NCBI GenBank assembly: GCA_025210375.1
Contig: JAOASB010000052.1
Coordinates: forward strand, 310,001 to 374,000
DNA: 64,000 nucleotides
Source: Maledivibacter sp.
GTDB lineage: Bacteria; Bacillota; Clostridia; Peptostreptococcales; Caminicellaceae
Reading direction: 5' to 3'
In this document: positions 45,305 to 54,204 of the stretch, one piece after another
Numbering within the stretch: position 1 is the first letter of the stretch
Layout: the number at the start of each line of letters is the position of its first letter
Made by a program: the position numbers and the translations under genes
Notes under the pieces: model-generated
What the model saw: only the letters and a program-made list of their open reading frames with translations
Database searches by the model: none
What the model was told of the DNA's origin: nothing

Positions 45305-46614
45305 AGAAAGAAATATTCAGCATACCTATAACTAATTTAAAGGAAGAAGTTAGAAATAGGGGTAATAGAATCTATCCTGAAGATGCCTTGCATTATTGTT
45401 CACCTAGTGTTGGGGGTTGGGGAGTGGTAAGAGTCGCCTGTCTAGTGCCAGAGTCCGTGGTATTGTTTGTTATACCACAGGGGTGTGGAAGACATGGGGC
45501 AATAGCATCCATGATGCACGACTACAATAAACAATTATTCTATCTGTATATGTCTCAAGTAGATATAATTACAGGCGAGCATATGAATAAGATCGATAAA
45601 GCAGTTGAGTCAATACTAAACAAGGTAGAAAAAAAACCAAAGGCCCTTGTTTTATGCTGTACATGTACCGACGATTTATTAGGTTCAGACTATGAAGGCA
45701 AAGCAAAGGTTCTAGAGGAAAAGTTTGATATAGATGTACGGATTGGACGAATGAATCCTATTAGAAAAGAAAGTAAAAGACCACCGGAGTTAATGATTCA
45801 GAAAACCATTTATGATTATCTAGATGAAGTACCAAATGAAAAAAAGGATACTATTAATATTATAGGGAGCTTCAACGGTTTTGCCAAGGACTGTGAAATC
45901 AATGATATCCTTAGACAAGCTGGTATGGAAGATATCCTTCACATAAGGGATTTCAAGACCTATGAACAATATCATGGGATGAGTAGGTCAAAGTATAATC
46001 TACTAATAAAGCCCGGGGGGAAAATGGCAGTCAAAGAAATGAAAAAAAGGTTTAAGATACCCTTTGCCGATGTACCAGTGGCCTATAGACTAGATGGAAT
46101 AGAAGAGAACTATATGAAAATAGAGCAGCTTTTAGGAAAATCCCTTGAATATAAAAAATATAGAAAAGCCGCCGAAGAAATAATACGTGATAAGGTGAAA
46201 ACACTTGGAAGATTATCTGTAGCCGTTGGAGCCACAGCAAATGCATGTCCCTTTGAGCTTGCTAGGGAGTTAGTGGAAAGAGATTTTCATGTACCCTATA
46301 TTTTTGCAGATCAGCTTCTTCCTTCCGATGAAGTACATGTTGATTGGCTTAAAGAAAATGCACCCTATATAACGGTATATTCTACCATGAGTCCCACGAT
46401 GGCATTTTTCTTAGAAGAAAAGAAAAAAGTGGATTTAGCCATAGGTTTCGATGCAGGATATTTTTGCTGCGGTTCAAAAACAGTTCCCTTATCTTTAGAT
46501 GAACAGCTTTATGGGTATGAAGGTACTAAAATATTATATTCTAGAATGCTAGAAGTTTTTGAGAATCCCCAGGACTTAAAGAAAGAAATGTATCAATCGG
46601 GAATGGTAATTTAA
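45301..46614 (+). CDS. NifD-like catalytic subunit 1
   Basis: A 437-residue protein of the nitrogenase component 1 superfamily. Cluster-type cysteines: C33 (HYCSPSVGGWG), C62 (PQGCGRHGAIA) and C119/C120/C122 (CCTCTDDLLGSD). Where NifD carries the FeMo-cofactor ligands Cys275 and His442, this protein has K238 (LLIKPGG) and L398 (PLSLDEQ). It therefore cannot hold FeMo-co in the known way and resembles DPOR/COR/CfbD enzymes that reduce tetrapyrroles. Two extra cysteines (C390, C391, FDAGYFCCG) lie near the C-terminus, one conserved in the paralog. Confidence 0.9.
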   Translation: MKKEIFSIPITNLKEEVRNRGNRIYPEDALHYCSPSVGGWGVVRVACLVPESVVLFVIPQGCGRHGAIASMMHDYNKQLFYLYMSQVDIITGEHMNKIDKAVESILNKVEKKPKALVLCCTCTDDLLGSDYEGKAKVLEEKFDIDVRIGRMNPIRKESKRPPELMIQKTIYDYLDEVPNEKKDTINIIGSFNGFAKDCEINDILRQAGMEDILHIRDFKTYEQYHGMSRSKYNLLIKPGGKMAVKEMKKRFKIPFADVPVAYRLDGIEENYMKIEQLLGKSLEYKKYRKAAEEIIRDKVKTLGRLSVAVGATANACPFELARELVERDFHVPYIFADQLLPSDEVHVDWLKENAPYITVYSTMSPTMAFFLEEKKKVDLAIGFDAGYFCCGSKTVPLSLDEQLYGYEGTKILYSRMLEVFENPQDLKKEMYQSGMVI

Positions 46615-46624
46615 GGAGGCAAAC

Positions 46625-47776
46625 ATGAAAGGATTATATAGTGTATTACCGCCCTTTGCACCGGACTATTCTGGAGTCAGTTCAGTATTTTTTGAATTGG
46701 GTGGAGTAATGGTTATAAATGGTGCAGATGGTTGTACGGGAAACGTAACTGGATATGATGAACCAAGATTTTATAACAGCTCAGCCTGTGTTTGTAGCTC
46801 TGGACTTAGGGAGATACATGCAGTGACAGGGGATGAGAGCTTTATTATTGAGCGACTCAAAAATGAAAAAGGGGAGTTTGTTGCATTGGCATCTACACCT
46901 ACACCCGTTGTTATAGGTATGGATCAAATGGCCCTTGCCCAGAAAATTTCTTCGGAGCTTGGTGTCCCCGTTTATCATTTTGACACAACAGGGACCTATA
47001 CATATGAAAAGGGAGCGTCGGAGGCCCTTGCCACAATTGCTGAAAACATGTTAATTGATACTGATGAAAAAATAGATGATAGTGTTAATCTCTTGGGGGT
47101 GACTCCCCTAGATTATTGGAATGAAGCTCAGCTTGAAAATATCAAAGGAGCTTTGAGGGAAAGGGGAATACATATTAATTCTTGTTGGGCTATGGGTTCG
47201 TCCTTAGAAGAAATTAGACATTCACTAAAGGCTAAGGTCAATCTTGTACTTTCCATATCTGCCCTTGAGGCGGCAAGGATTATGAAGAAAAAATATGATA
47301 TGCCCTATGTAATAGGTGTTCCTATTGGAGCAAATTATTCCGATGTGGTGGCGGATGAAATCAAGGGAAATATAGATTCAGATACAAAGAAAAAAGAGAT
47401 AATGAAAAAGGCGTCTAATGTAAATAAAATCCTTATTATAGGGGATCAAGTCCTTTCCAATTCCATAAGAAATGCAATAAAACTTGAATATGACATTGAG
47501 GATATAAAGGTAGTATCCTTTTTTCATATGGACAGGGATTTAATGGAAGACACCGATGAATTTATTGATTCAGAGGATTGTTTAGAGGAATTACTAAAAA
47601 AATCTGACTTTGATCTAATTATTGGAGATCCATTATTCAAAAAATTTCTTAGTGCAGATGAAAAGAAAAATTATGTTGAACTACCTCATTTAGCCGTGTC
47701 TAGTCGATTATATTGGGATAACTATGTCTGTCATACCGGGGAAGCCGGTATGGAGTTTCTAAGAAAGTCAATATAA
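46625..47776 (+). CDS. NifK/NifE-like subunit 1
   Basis: A 383-residue partner subunit. The N-terminal pattern INGADGCTGNVTGYDEPR (C37) matches the HGPxGC cysteine region of component 1 proteins, and SGLREIHAVTGDE matches their TELxExxVVFGG segment. The third cysteine site is replaced (ALASTPTPVVIGMD). Thus it offers one cluster ligand, like the Asp-contributing BchB subunit of DPOR. The ATG follows AAGGAGG, 10 bases after the NifD-like stop. C55 and C57 are not kept in the paralog. Confidence 0.88.
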   Translation: MKGLYSVLPPFAPDYSGVSSVFFELGGVMVINGADGCTGNVTGYDEPRFYNSSACVCSSGLREIHAVTGDESFIIERLKNEKGEFVALASTPTPVVIGMDQMALAQKISSELGVPVYHFDTTGTYTYEKGASEALATIAENMLIDTDEKIDDSVNLLGVTPLDYWNEAQLENIKGALRERGIHINSCWAMGSSLEEIRHSLKAKVNLVLSISALEAARIMKKKYDMPYVIGVPIGANYSDVVADEIKGNIDSDTKKKEIMKKASNVNKILIIGDQVLSNSIRNAIKLEYDIEDIKVVSFFHMDRDLMEDTDEFIDSEDCLEELLKKSDFDLIIGDPLFKKFLSADEKKNYVELPHLAVSSRLYWDNYVCHTGEAGMEFLRKSI

Positions 47777-47800
47777 AAAAAATGTGAGGAGGTACATGGA

Positions 47801-48988
47801 ATGAAGAAATTGATTACCATAACTTTAATGGTAATACTTGGGATATCCATTGTTGGATGCAAGGCAGAAACAAAGGATGATGTGACAAATGCTAGTGAAA
47901 CTAAGAACAAAATAGAAGAAAGTAAAGATGCCACAGCTCAAAAACAAGAAAATGAAAAGGAAACAAAGTCAAGGGTAATAATAGATCAAAATGGTCGTGA
48001 AGTCGAGATGCCAGATAAAATTGAGAGAATTGTTACAGGAAGGATATTACCATTTCCTGCTGTTTGGTTTTTAGCTACTGGATCTACAGATGAAATTGTA
48101 GGAATTCATCCCGCATCAAAAAGTGCAGCGGAAAACTCAATACTCAAAAAAATGGCTCCATCTATATTAGAAGCTAAAACAAATTTCATACAGGGAAATG
48201 AAATGAACATTGAGGAGATATATAAGTTGAATCCTGATATTGTTTTTATGTATGGAGACTCAGGTAATAAATTGGATGAAATTGAAGGCAAGGGTATAAA
48301 TGCGGTTGGAATAAAGACTATGTCCATCGCCAAGGGTGATTCCGTAGAAACTCTTAATTCTTGGTTGGAGCTGCTTGGTCAGATGACTAATCAAGAGGAA
48401 AGAGCTGGAGAAATAATTGACTATGGACGAAGAGTGCAACAGGGGATTGACAAGAAATTGGAGTCCATGGAAGAAGACAAGAAAAAGAAAGGACTAATGA
48501 TCTTTACTTATGCCGATAAAGGTATAGTTGTTTCCGGTAAAGGATTTTTTGGAAATCACTGGCTAAAGGCTACCGGTGCTGTTGATGTGGCAGAAAATGA
48601 TATCAATATAAAAAGTGCTGTAAATATGGAGCAAATATATAAATGGAATCCAGAGATTATTTACATAACCAACTTTACTGATGTACAGCCCGAGGATTTA
48701 TACAATAATACAATTGATGGACAGGATTGGAGTAAAGTAAAGGCTGTACAGAACAAGCAGGTATATAAGATACCCCTTGGAATATATAGATGGTTCCCTC
48801 CCTGTGGAGATTCACCCCTTATGTTAAAGTGGCTGGCACAAAAGAATTATCCTAAAATATTTAATGACTATAAAATAGAGGATGAAATAAAGACCTACTA
48901 TAAGGAATTTTATGATTATGAGCTGACCGATGATGAAGTAAATAAAATACTAAATCCATCGAGAGCAGCCTCTGAAGGATATAATTAG
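47801..48988 (+). CDS. Metal-chelate binding lipoprotein 2 (FecB/BtuF family)
   Basis: A 395-residue paralog of the lipoprotein at 41.4 kb. Lipobox SIVGC (C20), acidic linker, then IIDQNGREVEMP, IEEIYKLNPDIVFMYG and the shared tail motif GIYRWFPPCGDSPLMLKW. It is the last gene of operon 1, 24 bases after the NifK-like gene, with GAGGAGG before the ATG. Having a receptor at both ends of the operon suggests two related ligands or two affinities for one importer. Confidence 0.9.
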   Translation: MKKLITITLMVILGISIVGCKAETKDDVTNASETKNKIEESKDATAQKQENEKETKSRVIIDQNGREVEMPDKIERIVTGRILPFPAVWFLATGSTDEIVGIHPASKSAAENSILKKMAPSILEAKTNFIQGNEMNIEEIYKLNPDIVFMYGDSGNKLDEIEGKGINAVGIKTMSIAKGDSVETLNSWLELLGQMTNQEERAGEIIDYGRRVQQGIDKKLESMEEDKKKKGLMIFTYADKGIVVSGKGFFGNHWLKATGAVDVAENDINIKSAVNMEQIYKWNPEIIYITNFTDVQPEDLYNNTIDGQDWSKVKAVQNKQVYKIPLGIYRWFPPCGDSPLMLKWLAQKNYPKIFNDYKIEDEIKTYYKEFYDYELTDDEVNKILNPSRAASEGYN

Positions 48989-48995
48989 AATAGTA

Positions 48996-49190
48996 CTAAG
49001 GCGTCGAAGGACGCCTTAGGCTGTTGACAAATCCGAATTTCTTCGTTGTTGCTTCAGCCCAGAACCCTTACGTATGTTTGTATACGCTACGGCCTCTGGG
49101 TTTCAGCACGCCTCGAACTTCAAATTTCTCAACTGCCTGACATCTTGTTGACTTTGTCAACAATCTGAGGCGTCGAAAGACGCCTTTATT
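48996..49190. repeat. Twin GGCGTC hairpins flanking an inverted-repeat element
   Basis: CTAAGGCGTC/GACGCCTTAG (48996-49019, GAAG loop) and AGGCGTC/GACGCCT (49168-49185, GAAA loop) bracket about 145 bases. These begin GTTGACAAA (49023-49031) and end TTTGTCAAC near 49153-49162. Inside is CCCAGA ... TCTGGG. The stretch separates the convergent ends of operon 1 and the trio on the other strand and probably terminates both. It resembles repeated elements of clostridial genomes; only one copy is here. Confidence 0.65.
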
Positions 49191-49191
49191 T

Positions 49192-50139
49192 CTATATTAT
49201 CATTTCATAGTGTTTCTCACACAAGGAATAAAAATAATCATCATCAAAGTCATGTAAAAACTCCCAATTAGGATACAGTAATCTGCAATCATTTTCTTTA
49301 GCTAAATGTGGAAGCTCCACATGGGGGTCACATGGAATTACGGCACCCGCCGATGTTAAAAGTTCTTGATGGGATTTTCCAAGGATATTTTCCAGTATCC
49401 ATTTAGTACATAAAGGATCGCTATCCTTTTTAAAAGCATAATATGAGGGGATTGCCACGGCACCTTCTCTAGGCCATATGGCAGTGATATTGTTTATTCC
49501 CGATCTCATTGCAAATATGGTTGGAACAATGGATATAGGAGCTTCACCAGTCATGACCTTTCTAAAGGCGGCAGCTGGCATACTAGTAATAATGCTATTT
49601 TTTGCAAATTCCTCAGCCTTTTCTTTTCCATATAAATACCATATAGATTTTAGTAAAGACCTACCGGCAGAGTTATGTATCCCTCCAAAGGCTATTTTGT
49701 TTTTATAATATGGATCAAGTAATTCCTCGAAGCTATGGGGGATTTTTTCCTCTGGAATTAAATTTTTATTTACCACAAATATAAGTGGAATTATGATAAA
49801 AGGAGCAAAAATCCCAGAAGGATCAACGATATTAGAGTTTGATATTTCAGCTCTTAAAGGCATTGAGCCCCTTATATTAGAAAACCTGTCACTCTCACTT
49901 GGGATTAGACCCTTATCTTGAAAAATATCTAAATCTGTTGAAATAACTAGATCGGCTTTTATAGTATTTTCAGATAAATCCTCCATAATTTTTTCTCTCA
50001 ATCCCATTCTTCTTCCTAGACCATAGTATTCAAAAACTATACTATCTTCTTTTTTTGAATCCTTTAAGGAATCACCTATATATTTTTCTTCCTTTGTACT
50101 TAAAAGGCATACATTATTCCAATACACTTTGAAGCTCAT
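49192..50139 (-). CDS. Binding-protein-fold protein without signal peptide
   Basis: A 315-residue protein with the fold pattern of iron/spermidine-type extracellular binding proteins (family 1/8): FIIIPLIFVVNKNLIPEE, SFEELLDPYYKNKIAFGG, SAGRSLLKSIWYLYGKE and VMTGEAPISIVPTIFAMRSG. It starts MSFKVYWNNVC with no export signal or lipobox, so it is predicted cytoplasmic. The last 90 residues carry cysteines and histidines (VIPCDPHVELPHL; SLCEKHYEM) that could bind metal. It overlaps the ATPase gene by 26 bases and is the third gene of a GTPase-ATPase-binding-protein operon with no permease. Confidence 0.7.
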   Translation of the reverse strand: MSFKVYWNNVCLLSTKEEKYIGDSLKDSKKEDSIVFEYYGLGRRMGLREKIMEDLSENTIKADLVISTDLDIFQDKGLIPSESDRFSNIRGSMPLRAEISNSNIVDPSGIFAPFIIIPLIFVVNKNLIPEEKIPHSFEELLDPYYKNKIAFGGIHNSAGRSLLKSIWYLYGKEKAEEFAKNSIITSMPAAAFRKVMTGEAPISIVPTIFAMRSGINNITAIWPREGAVAIPSYYAFKKDSDPLCTKWILENILGKSHQELLTSAGAVIPCDPHVELPHLAKENDCRLLYPNWEFLHDFDDDYFYSLCEKHYEMII

Positions 50140-50905
50140 AACATCCCTCTTTCTTTAATTCTTTTCCTATTCGCAAATCATTTCTAATTCCAGCTGTTAT
50201 TTTATTAATATCGTGGAGATCTTTAAGTAAGCCTACCTCATATTGATTTCTATTTATTATTTTTGATATACCGCCATTCTTCATTACTATTCTTTTATCA
50301 CCATATAGGGCCAATAGGGGGTCATGGGTAACAACGAGAACGATTTTATGGGAATCTACAAGAATTTCCATAGCTTTTAGCCTATCAATACCGGCGTTCT
50401 CAATTTCATCGATCAATATTATGGGAGTGGTTCCGTTTATAGCCACGTCGGCTATCATTAAGGCTCTGGATTGTCCTCCACTTAGCTTAGTCAATGAATA
50501 GTCTCCATGGATTTTTTCCCCACTAAGCTCGTTGGCACATTGGATGATTTCCTGGGTGGATTTACTTAAGTTATTAAAATTAGTACACTGTAAACGCATT
50601 TTAAGAAAACTTTCTACGGACATGTCCAGTATAAAATGCATGTTTTGTGATAAATGGGATACGAGTCTATTTTGATAGCTGGTTCTATAATCATCCGGGG
50701 AAAGACCATCATCAAGAAGAATTTTACGTTTGGTAAGTCCAAAACCATCACTTAGGCATTCAATATCTTCAATCAACTGGGTTTTACCTGAGCCAGTGGG
50801 GCCAACTATAGTATAAATATTACCCTTTTCTAGGGTGAGCCTTTTCACTGGCTCTTCACTTCCTGTTTTGTCATTGCCTCCAACAATCATTAACCTATTA
50901 AACAT
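50114..50905 (-). CDS. Unusual ABC-type ATPase of the GTPase trio
   Basis: About 263 residues, with Walker A GPTGSGKTQLIEDIE, signature LSGGQSRALMIADVA, Walker B ILIDEIENAGID and an H-loop TTHDPLL-like VVTHDPLL. The DEIENAG Walker B region differs from ordinary importers. No membrane partner is encoded beside it, so it may drive a cytoplasmic process such as cofactor loading. Start choice: ATG 50905 or GTG 50917; the ribosome binding site (AAGGGAAG) fits neither perfectly. It overlaps the end of the GTPase gene. Confidence 0.75.
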   Translation of the reverse strand: MFNRLMIVGGNDKTGSEEPVKRLTLEKGNIYTIVGPTGSGKTQLIEDIECLSDGFGLTKRKILLDDGLSPDDYRTSYQNRLVSHLSQNMHFILDMSVESFLKMRLQCTNFNNLSKSTQEIIQCANELSGEKIHGDYSLTKLSGGQSRALMIADVAINGTTPIILIDEIENAGIDRLKAMEILVDSHKIVLVVTHDPLLALYGDKRIVMKNGGISKIINRNQYEVGLLKDLHDINKITAGIRNDLRIGKELKKEGCYELQSVLE

Positions 50906-51608
50906 AACTAAATTCACTTCCCTTGGAAAAATCCATTTTATTTATAATTCCCTGTTGATAAGTATTTCCTATTCTTATTTCACCCACACAATAGGAGCAT
51001 GTTGCACTTGGCATGCTGTGACGAAGGGAGTCCCCTTCAATGGTGTCATAATCGGAAGAATTTAAGATGACATTGCCTATTTTTTGGCTTCCAAACCCGC
51101 TTAATCCATTGGCCTCTAAAATCTTTGCATTAGGATTAAGACCCATTAGATTATATACAAATACTTCTCTTTCTGCCTGTGAAACCATATCAACCTTTGA
51201 TATGAGGATGATATCAGCCGTTGTCACTATTGGGCCTAGCTTTTCAGGAACCTTTATACTCGATAAGCAGTCGATTACACATATATTTAATGCACGATCG
51301 ATAAATGGAGCGCATCTATTGCACAGGCCTGCGGTTTCAACAATGAGATAATCTGCTCCCTTTTCCTTAGCCCAATTGAAGATTTCTATAATATTTATTG
51401 CTAAAAAGTGATCTGGACATAAATTTTCACTTAAGCCAGTGATTACTGGAATATTCAAAGCTTCATATATTTTTTGATCATCGCTTTTTAAACAATCTAA
51501 TTTAGCTACCGCCATTTTTATATCAAGACCCTTTAAATACTTTATGGTTTTAAATAGAATTGATGTCTTTCCTGAGGCTGGGGCTCCAGCTGTGATAATT
51601 ATTTTCAT
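50898..51608 (-). CDS. HypB/UreG-like G3E GTPase
   Basis: A 236-residue P-loop protein with Walker A GAPASGKTS (residues 8-16), the switch/Walker B region YLIVETAGLC and guanine-recognition ISKVD (residues 137-140 region). These features match the G3E family (HypB, UreG, CobW) that loads nickel, cobalt or zinc into enzymes. Two CxxC pairs, C96/C99 (LCNRC) and C204/C207 (CSYC), could bind metal. First gene of a three-gene operon transcribed away from Crp regulator 3; GGAGGTG precedes its ATG and a Fur-like site lies upstream. Confidence 0.85.
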   Translation of the reverse strand: MKIIITAGAPASGKTSILFKTIKYLKGLDIKMAVAKLDCLKSDDQKIYEALNIPVITGLSENLCPDHFLAINIIEIFNWAKEKGADYLIVETAGLCNRCAPFIDRALNICVIDCLSSIKVPEKLGPIVTTADIILISKVDMVSQAEREVFVYNLMGLNPNAKILEANGLSGFGSQKIGNVILNSSDYDTIEGDSLRHSMPSATCSYCVGEIRIGNTYQQGIINKMDFSKGSEFSYV

Positions 51609-51624
51609 AAAGCACCTCCAAAAC

Positions 51625-51643
51625 GATAATGATAATCTCTTGC
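51625..51643. promoter_or_regulatory. Fur-like site between the GTPase operon and Crp regulator 3
   Basis: GATAATGATAATC (51625-51637) matches the first 13 bases of the Fur consensus exactly; the last six are degenerate (15 of 19 overall). It lies 16 bases from the GTPase start on the other strand. Confidence 0.65.
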
Positions 51644-51682
51644 AATTATGAATAAAGTATAATATAATCTTTGAAAGGAATC

Positions 51683-51698
51683 TGTCTTATATAAGACA
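51683..51698. promoter_or_regulatory. Crp-type palindrome before Crp regulator 3
   Basis: TGTCTTATATAAGACA is a perfect 16-bp palindrome with the TGTCT-N6-AGACA layout of Crp/Fnr operators. It lies 19 bases before the regulator's start codon and suggests self-control. Confidence 0.6.
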
Positions 51699-51717
51699 TT
51701 TTGGGGAGAAAAATAAT

Positions 51718-52359
51718 ATGTATGATATAATTAAAGGTAATCCCATCTTTGATGGAGTCAGTGAGGACCAACTGAAAAAAATATTTAACAAAATACATCA
51801 CAGGATAGTTAAATACTCTAAAGGGGAAACTGTATTTACAGAATCTGATTTTAAGCCTTCAATGGGTATCATATTAAGGGGAATGGTAGAAGCCCAAAAG
51901 CTTCATTATTCGGGAAAGGTTATAATTCTTAATAGAATGAACAAAGGAGATATTTTGGGTATATCTGCACTTTTTAATAATAAGAATTACTATCCCTCTA
52001 GGATCGTGGCAAAAAATAATTGTAAAATACTTTTTATATCCCAGGAGGAATTACTAAAGATATTTGAAATGGACTTTACTATTTTACAGAGGTATTTGTC
52101 CTTTATTAGTGACAAAATATATTTCCTAAATAAAAGAATAGAGGGTTTTACCTATGAAAGCATTCAAGAAAGGGTGCTTTGCTTTCTTGAAAGTGAGAGG
52201 GAAAGACAAGATAATCAAGATGAAATAGTCATAAGATATTCTAAACAGGAGTTGGCAGAATATCTATGTATAAGCAGGGCTTCACTATATAGAGTTCTTA
52301 ATGATCTAGCAAAGGAAGGCTTAATCAAATGGGAGAAGAATAAAGTTAAGTATCTTTAA
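51718..52359 (+). CDS. Crp/Fnr-family regulator 3
   Basis: A 213-residue regulator with an N-terminal beta-roll (PSMGIILRGMVEAQKLHYSG; KGDILGISALF) and a C-terminal helix-turn-helix (QELAEYLCISRASLYRVL; DLAKEGLIKWE). It is the third paralog in the window. It sits between the divergent GTPase operon and a Tau/Ssu-type importer, which has its own promoter and Fur box. The effector is unknown; cAMP-binding residues are not evident. Confidence 0.9.
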   Translation: MYDIIKGNPIFDGVSEDQLKKIFNKIHHRIVKYSKGETVFTESDFKPSMGIILRGMVEAQKLHYSGKVIILNRMNKGDILGISALFNNKNYYPSRIVAKNNCKILFISQEELLKIFEMDFTILQRYLSFISDKIYFLNKRIEGFTYESIQERVLCFLESERERQDNQDEIVIRYSKQELAEYLCISRASLYRVLNDLAKEGLIKWEKNKVKYL

Positions 52360-52401
52360 TACTCCTAAATAGTACTTATTTTTTTGACAATATTAAAGTC
52401 G

Positions 52402-52445
52402 TTGACAACTATATAAAAAAGTGTTAAATTGATAATGATTATCAA
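52402..52445 (+). promoter_or_regulatory. Promoter with overlapping perfect Fur box
   Basis: TTGACA (52402-52407), 17 bases, TAAATT (52425-52430). The perfect 8-1-8 palindrome TTGATAATGATTATCAA (52429-52445) overlaps the -10 and the transcription start. This is the clearest Fur-controlled promoter in the window. Confidence 0.88.
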
Positions 52446-52465
52446 AGAACTGAGGGGGGAATAAA

Positions 52466-53437
52466 ATGAATAAGCTATTTAAATTTACTGCCGTGGGGTT
52501 AATAATTATTTTATCTGTAATGGCCTTTGCCGGTTGTTCTAGCACGACAAAGGTTGCTACTTTAAAAGGCCCTACGGGTATGGGAATGGTAAAAATGATG
52601 GAAGATAGCGAGACAAAGGGAAGCAATGGAAATTACGAATTTGTAGTATCTGGGGCCCCAGATGAATTGGTAGGAAAGGTTATAAATGGAGAAGTTGATA
52701 TTGCTGCTTTGCCAACAAATCTAGCATCTATTATTTATAAAAAAACAGAAGGACAAATACAGCTGGCGGCAGTGAATACAATGGGTGTTTTGTACATACT
52801 TGAGAATGGAAATGAAATAAAGAGCATAGCTGATTTAAAGGGTAAAAAGATATATGCCAGTGGTAAGGGAGCTACTCCCGATTATGTACTTAGATATGTT
52901 TTAAAGAAAAATGGAATTGATCCCGACAAGGATGTGGAGATAGATTTTTCCATGCAGCATGCTGATCTAGCAGCAATGGTTGCAGCAGGCGATGCCGCCA
53001 TAGCACTTTTACCTCAGCCCCATGTTACCGTAGCCCTTATGAAAAATAAGGATATGAGAATCGCACTGGATATGACTGAACAATGGGAAAAGGTATCGGG
53101 AGATGAAAGTAAGCTTGCCATGGGTTGCATAGTTGTACAGAAGGATTTTGCTGAGAAACATAAGCAGACCCTAGATAAGTTTTTAGATGAATATAAGGCT
53201 TCAGTTGATTGGGTAAATGCAAATAATACCGATGCGGGTGCTTTAATAGAAAAGCACGGTATCCTTCCTAAAGCAAAGATAGCCGAGATGGCGATACCAA
53301 AATGTAATATTGTATTTGTTGATGGAAAGGCTTCTAAGGATATGTTACATGGATTTTATGACATACTTTTTAATTTCAATCCTAAATCAATAGGAGGAGA
53401 AGTTCCAGGTGGAGAATTTTATTATATCAAAGAATAA
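52466..53437 (+). CDS. Tau/Ssu/Thi-type solute-binding lipoprotein
   Basis: The 323-residue protein has a lipoprotein signal (lipobox AFAGC, C24) and an NMT1/SsuA-like binding domain (GEVDIAALPTNLASIIYKK; IADLKGKKIYASGKGATPDY). Family members bind sulfonates, nitrate or thiamine precursors, and others bind uncharacterised ligands. The Fur box directly upstream suggests a ligand useful in iron starvation. The permease gene begins inside its 3' end. No desulfonation genes are nearby, so sulfonate uptake is not supported. Confidence 0.87.
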   Translation: MNKLFKFTAVGLIIILSVMAFAGCSSTTKVATLKGPTGMGMVKMMEDSETKGSNGNYEFVVSGAPDELVGKVINGEVDIAALPTNLASIIYKKTEGQIQLAAVNTMGVLYILENGNEIKSIADLKGKKIYASGKGATPDYVLRYVLKKNGIDPDKDVEIDFSMQHADLAAMVAAGDAAIALLPQPHVTVALMKNKDMRIALDMTEQWEKVSGDESKLAMGCIVVQKDFAEKHKQTLDKFLDEYKASVDWVNANNTDAGALIEKHGILPKAKIAEMAIPKCNIVFVDGKASKDMLHGFYDILFNFNPKSIGGEVPGGEFYYIKE

Positions 53438-54179
53438 TAAAATAACTAAAATATGGGTCTTGGTATTTTGGATATTAGTTTGGGAGATAGCTTCTTTAAT
53501 AATAAGTAAAGAGGTGTATCTCCCTTCACCTATTAGTACATTAAAGGCATTAATGGGGTTAATAGTACAAGTGAAATTTTGGAATAGCGTTTTTATGTCT
53601 ATACTCAGGGTAGCAATGGGATTTATTATTTCCTGTATAGGTGGAATACTTATTGGAATAATTTGTGGACTTAATAGATTTTTTTATGAGCTTTTCAACC
53701 CCCTGGTAATAACAATAAAATCTACTCCAGTCATATCCTTCATAATCATTGCACTTATATGGTTTGAAGCTGGTAATGTCCCTATCTTCATATGTTTTTT
53801 AATGTGCTTCCCAGTCATTTGGACCAATGTGGTTCAAGGTATAAGAGGTGTAGATGGGAATTTACTTGAAATGGCAAAAATATATAATGTAAAAAAATCC
53901 TTAGTTATAAGGGATATTTACGTACCTTCCATTACGCCCTATATTTCAGCTGGGATTACCATGAGCCTTGGATTAGGTTGGAAGGTTACTGTGGCTGCAG
54001 AAGTGCTAAGCAGTCCCAAATTTGCAATAGGAATGCATCTATATAATGCCAAAGTATACTTGGAAACTCCCGAGGTATTTGCTTGGACGGGTGTAGTTAT
54101 ATTACTTAGTTTTGGATTTGAGTATCTATTTAAATCCATGATTAAAAAGAGGCGATTATTAAACCCAGATTATTCATAG
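53409..54179 (+). CDS. Tau/Ssu-type ABC permease
   Basis: A 256-residue membrane protein with six helices and the SsuC/TauC pattern: YLPSPISTLKALMGL near the start and the EAA loop AKIYNVKKSLVIRDIYVPSI. The GTG start at 53409 overlaps the receptor gene by 29 bases and is preceded by AGGAGGAG. It is the channel of the Fur-controlled importer. Confidence 0.9.
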   Translation: MENFIISKNNKITKIWVLVFWILVWEIASLIISKEVYLPSPISTLKALMGLIVQVKFWNSVFMSILRVAMGFIISCIGGILIGIICGLNRFFYELFNPLVITIKSTPVISFIIIALIWFEAGNVPIFICFLMCFPVIWTNVVQGIRGVDGNLLEMAKIYNVKKSLVIRDIYVPSITPYISAGITMSLGLGWKVTVAAEVLSSPKFAIGMHLYNAKVYLETPEVFAWTGVVILLSFGFEYLFKSMIKKRRLLNPDYS

Positions 54180-54204
54180 TAAGTTTAAAAATATGGGAGT
54201 AGTT

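Noticed and set aside
44546..47776. True nitrogenase (nifHDK) for nitrogen fixation
   Set aside because: No nifB, nifE/N or nifV-type genes are nearby, the alpha subunit lacks the Cys275 and His442 equivalents, and the beta subunit lacks two of the P-cluster cysteines.
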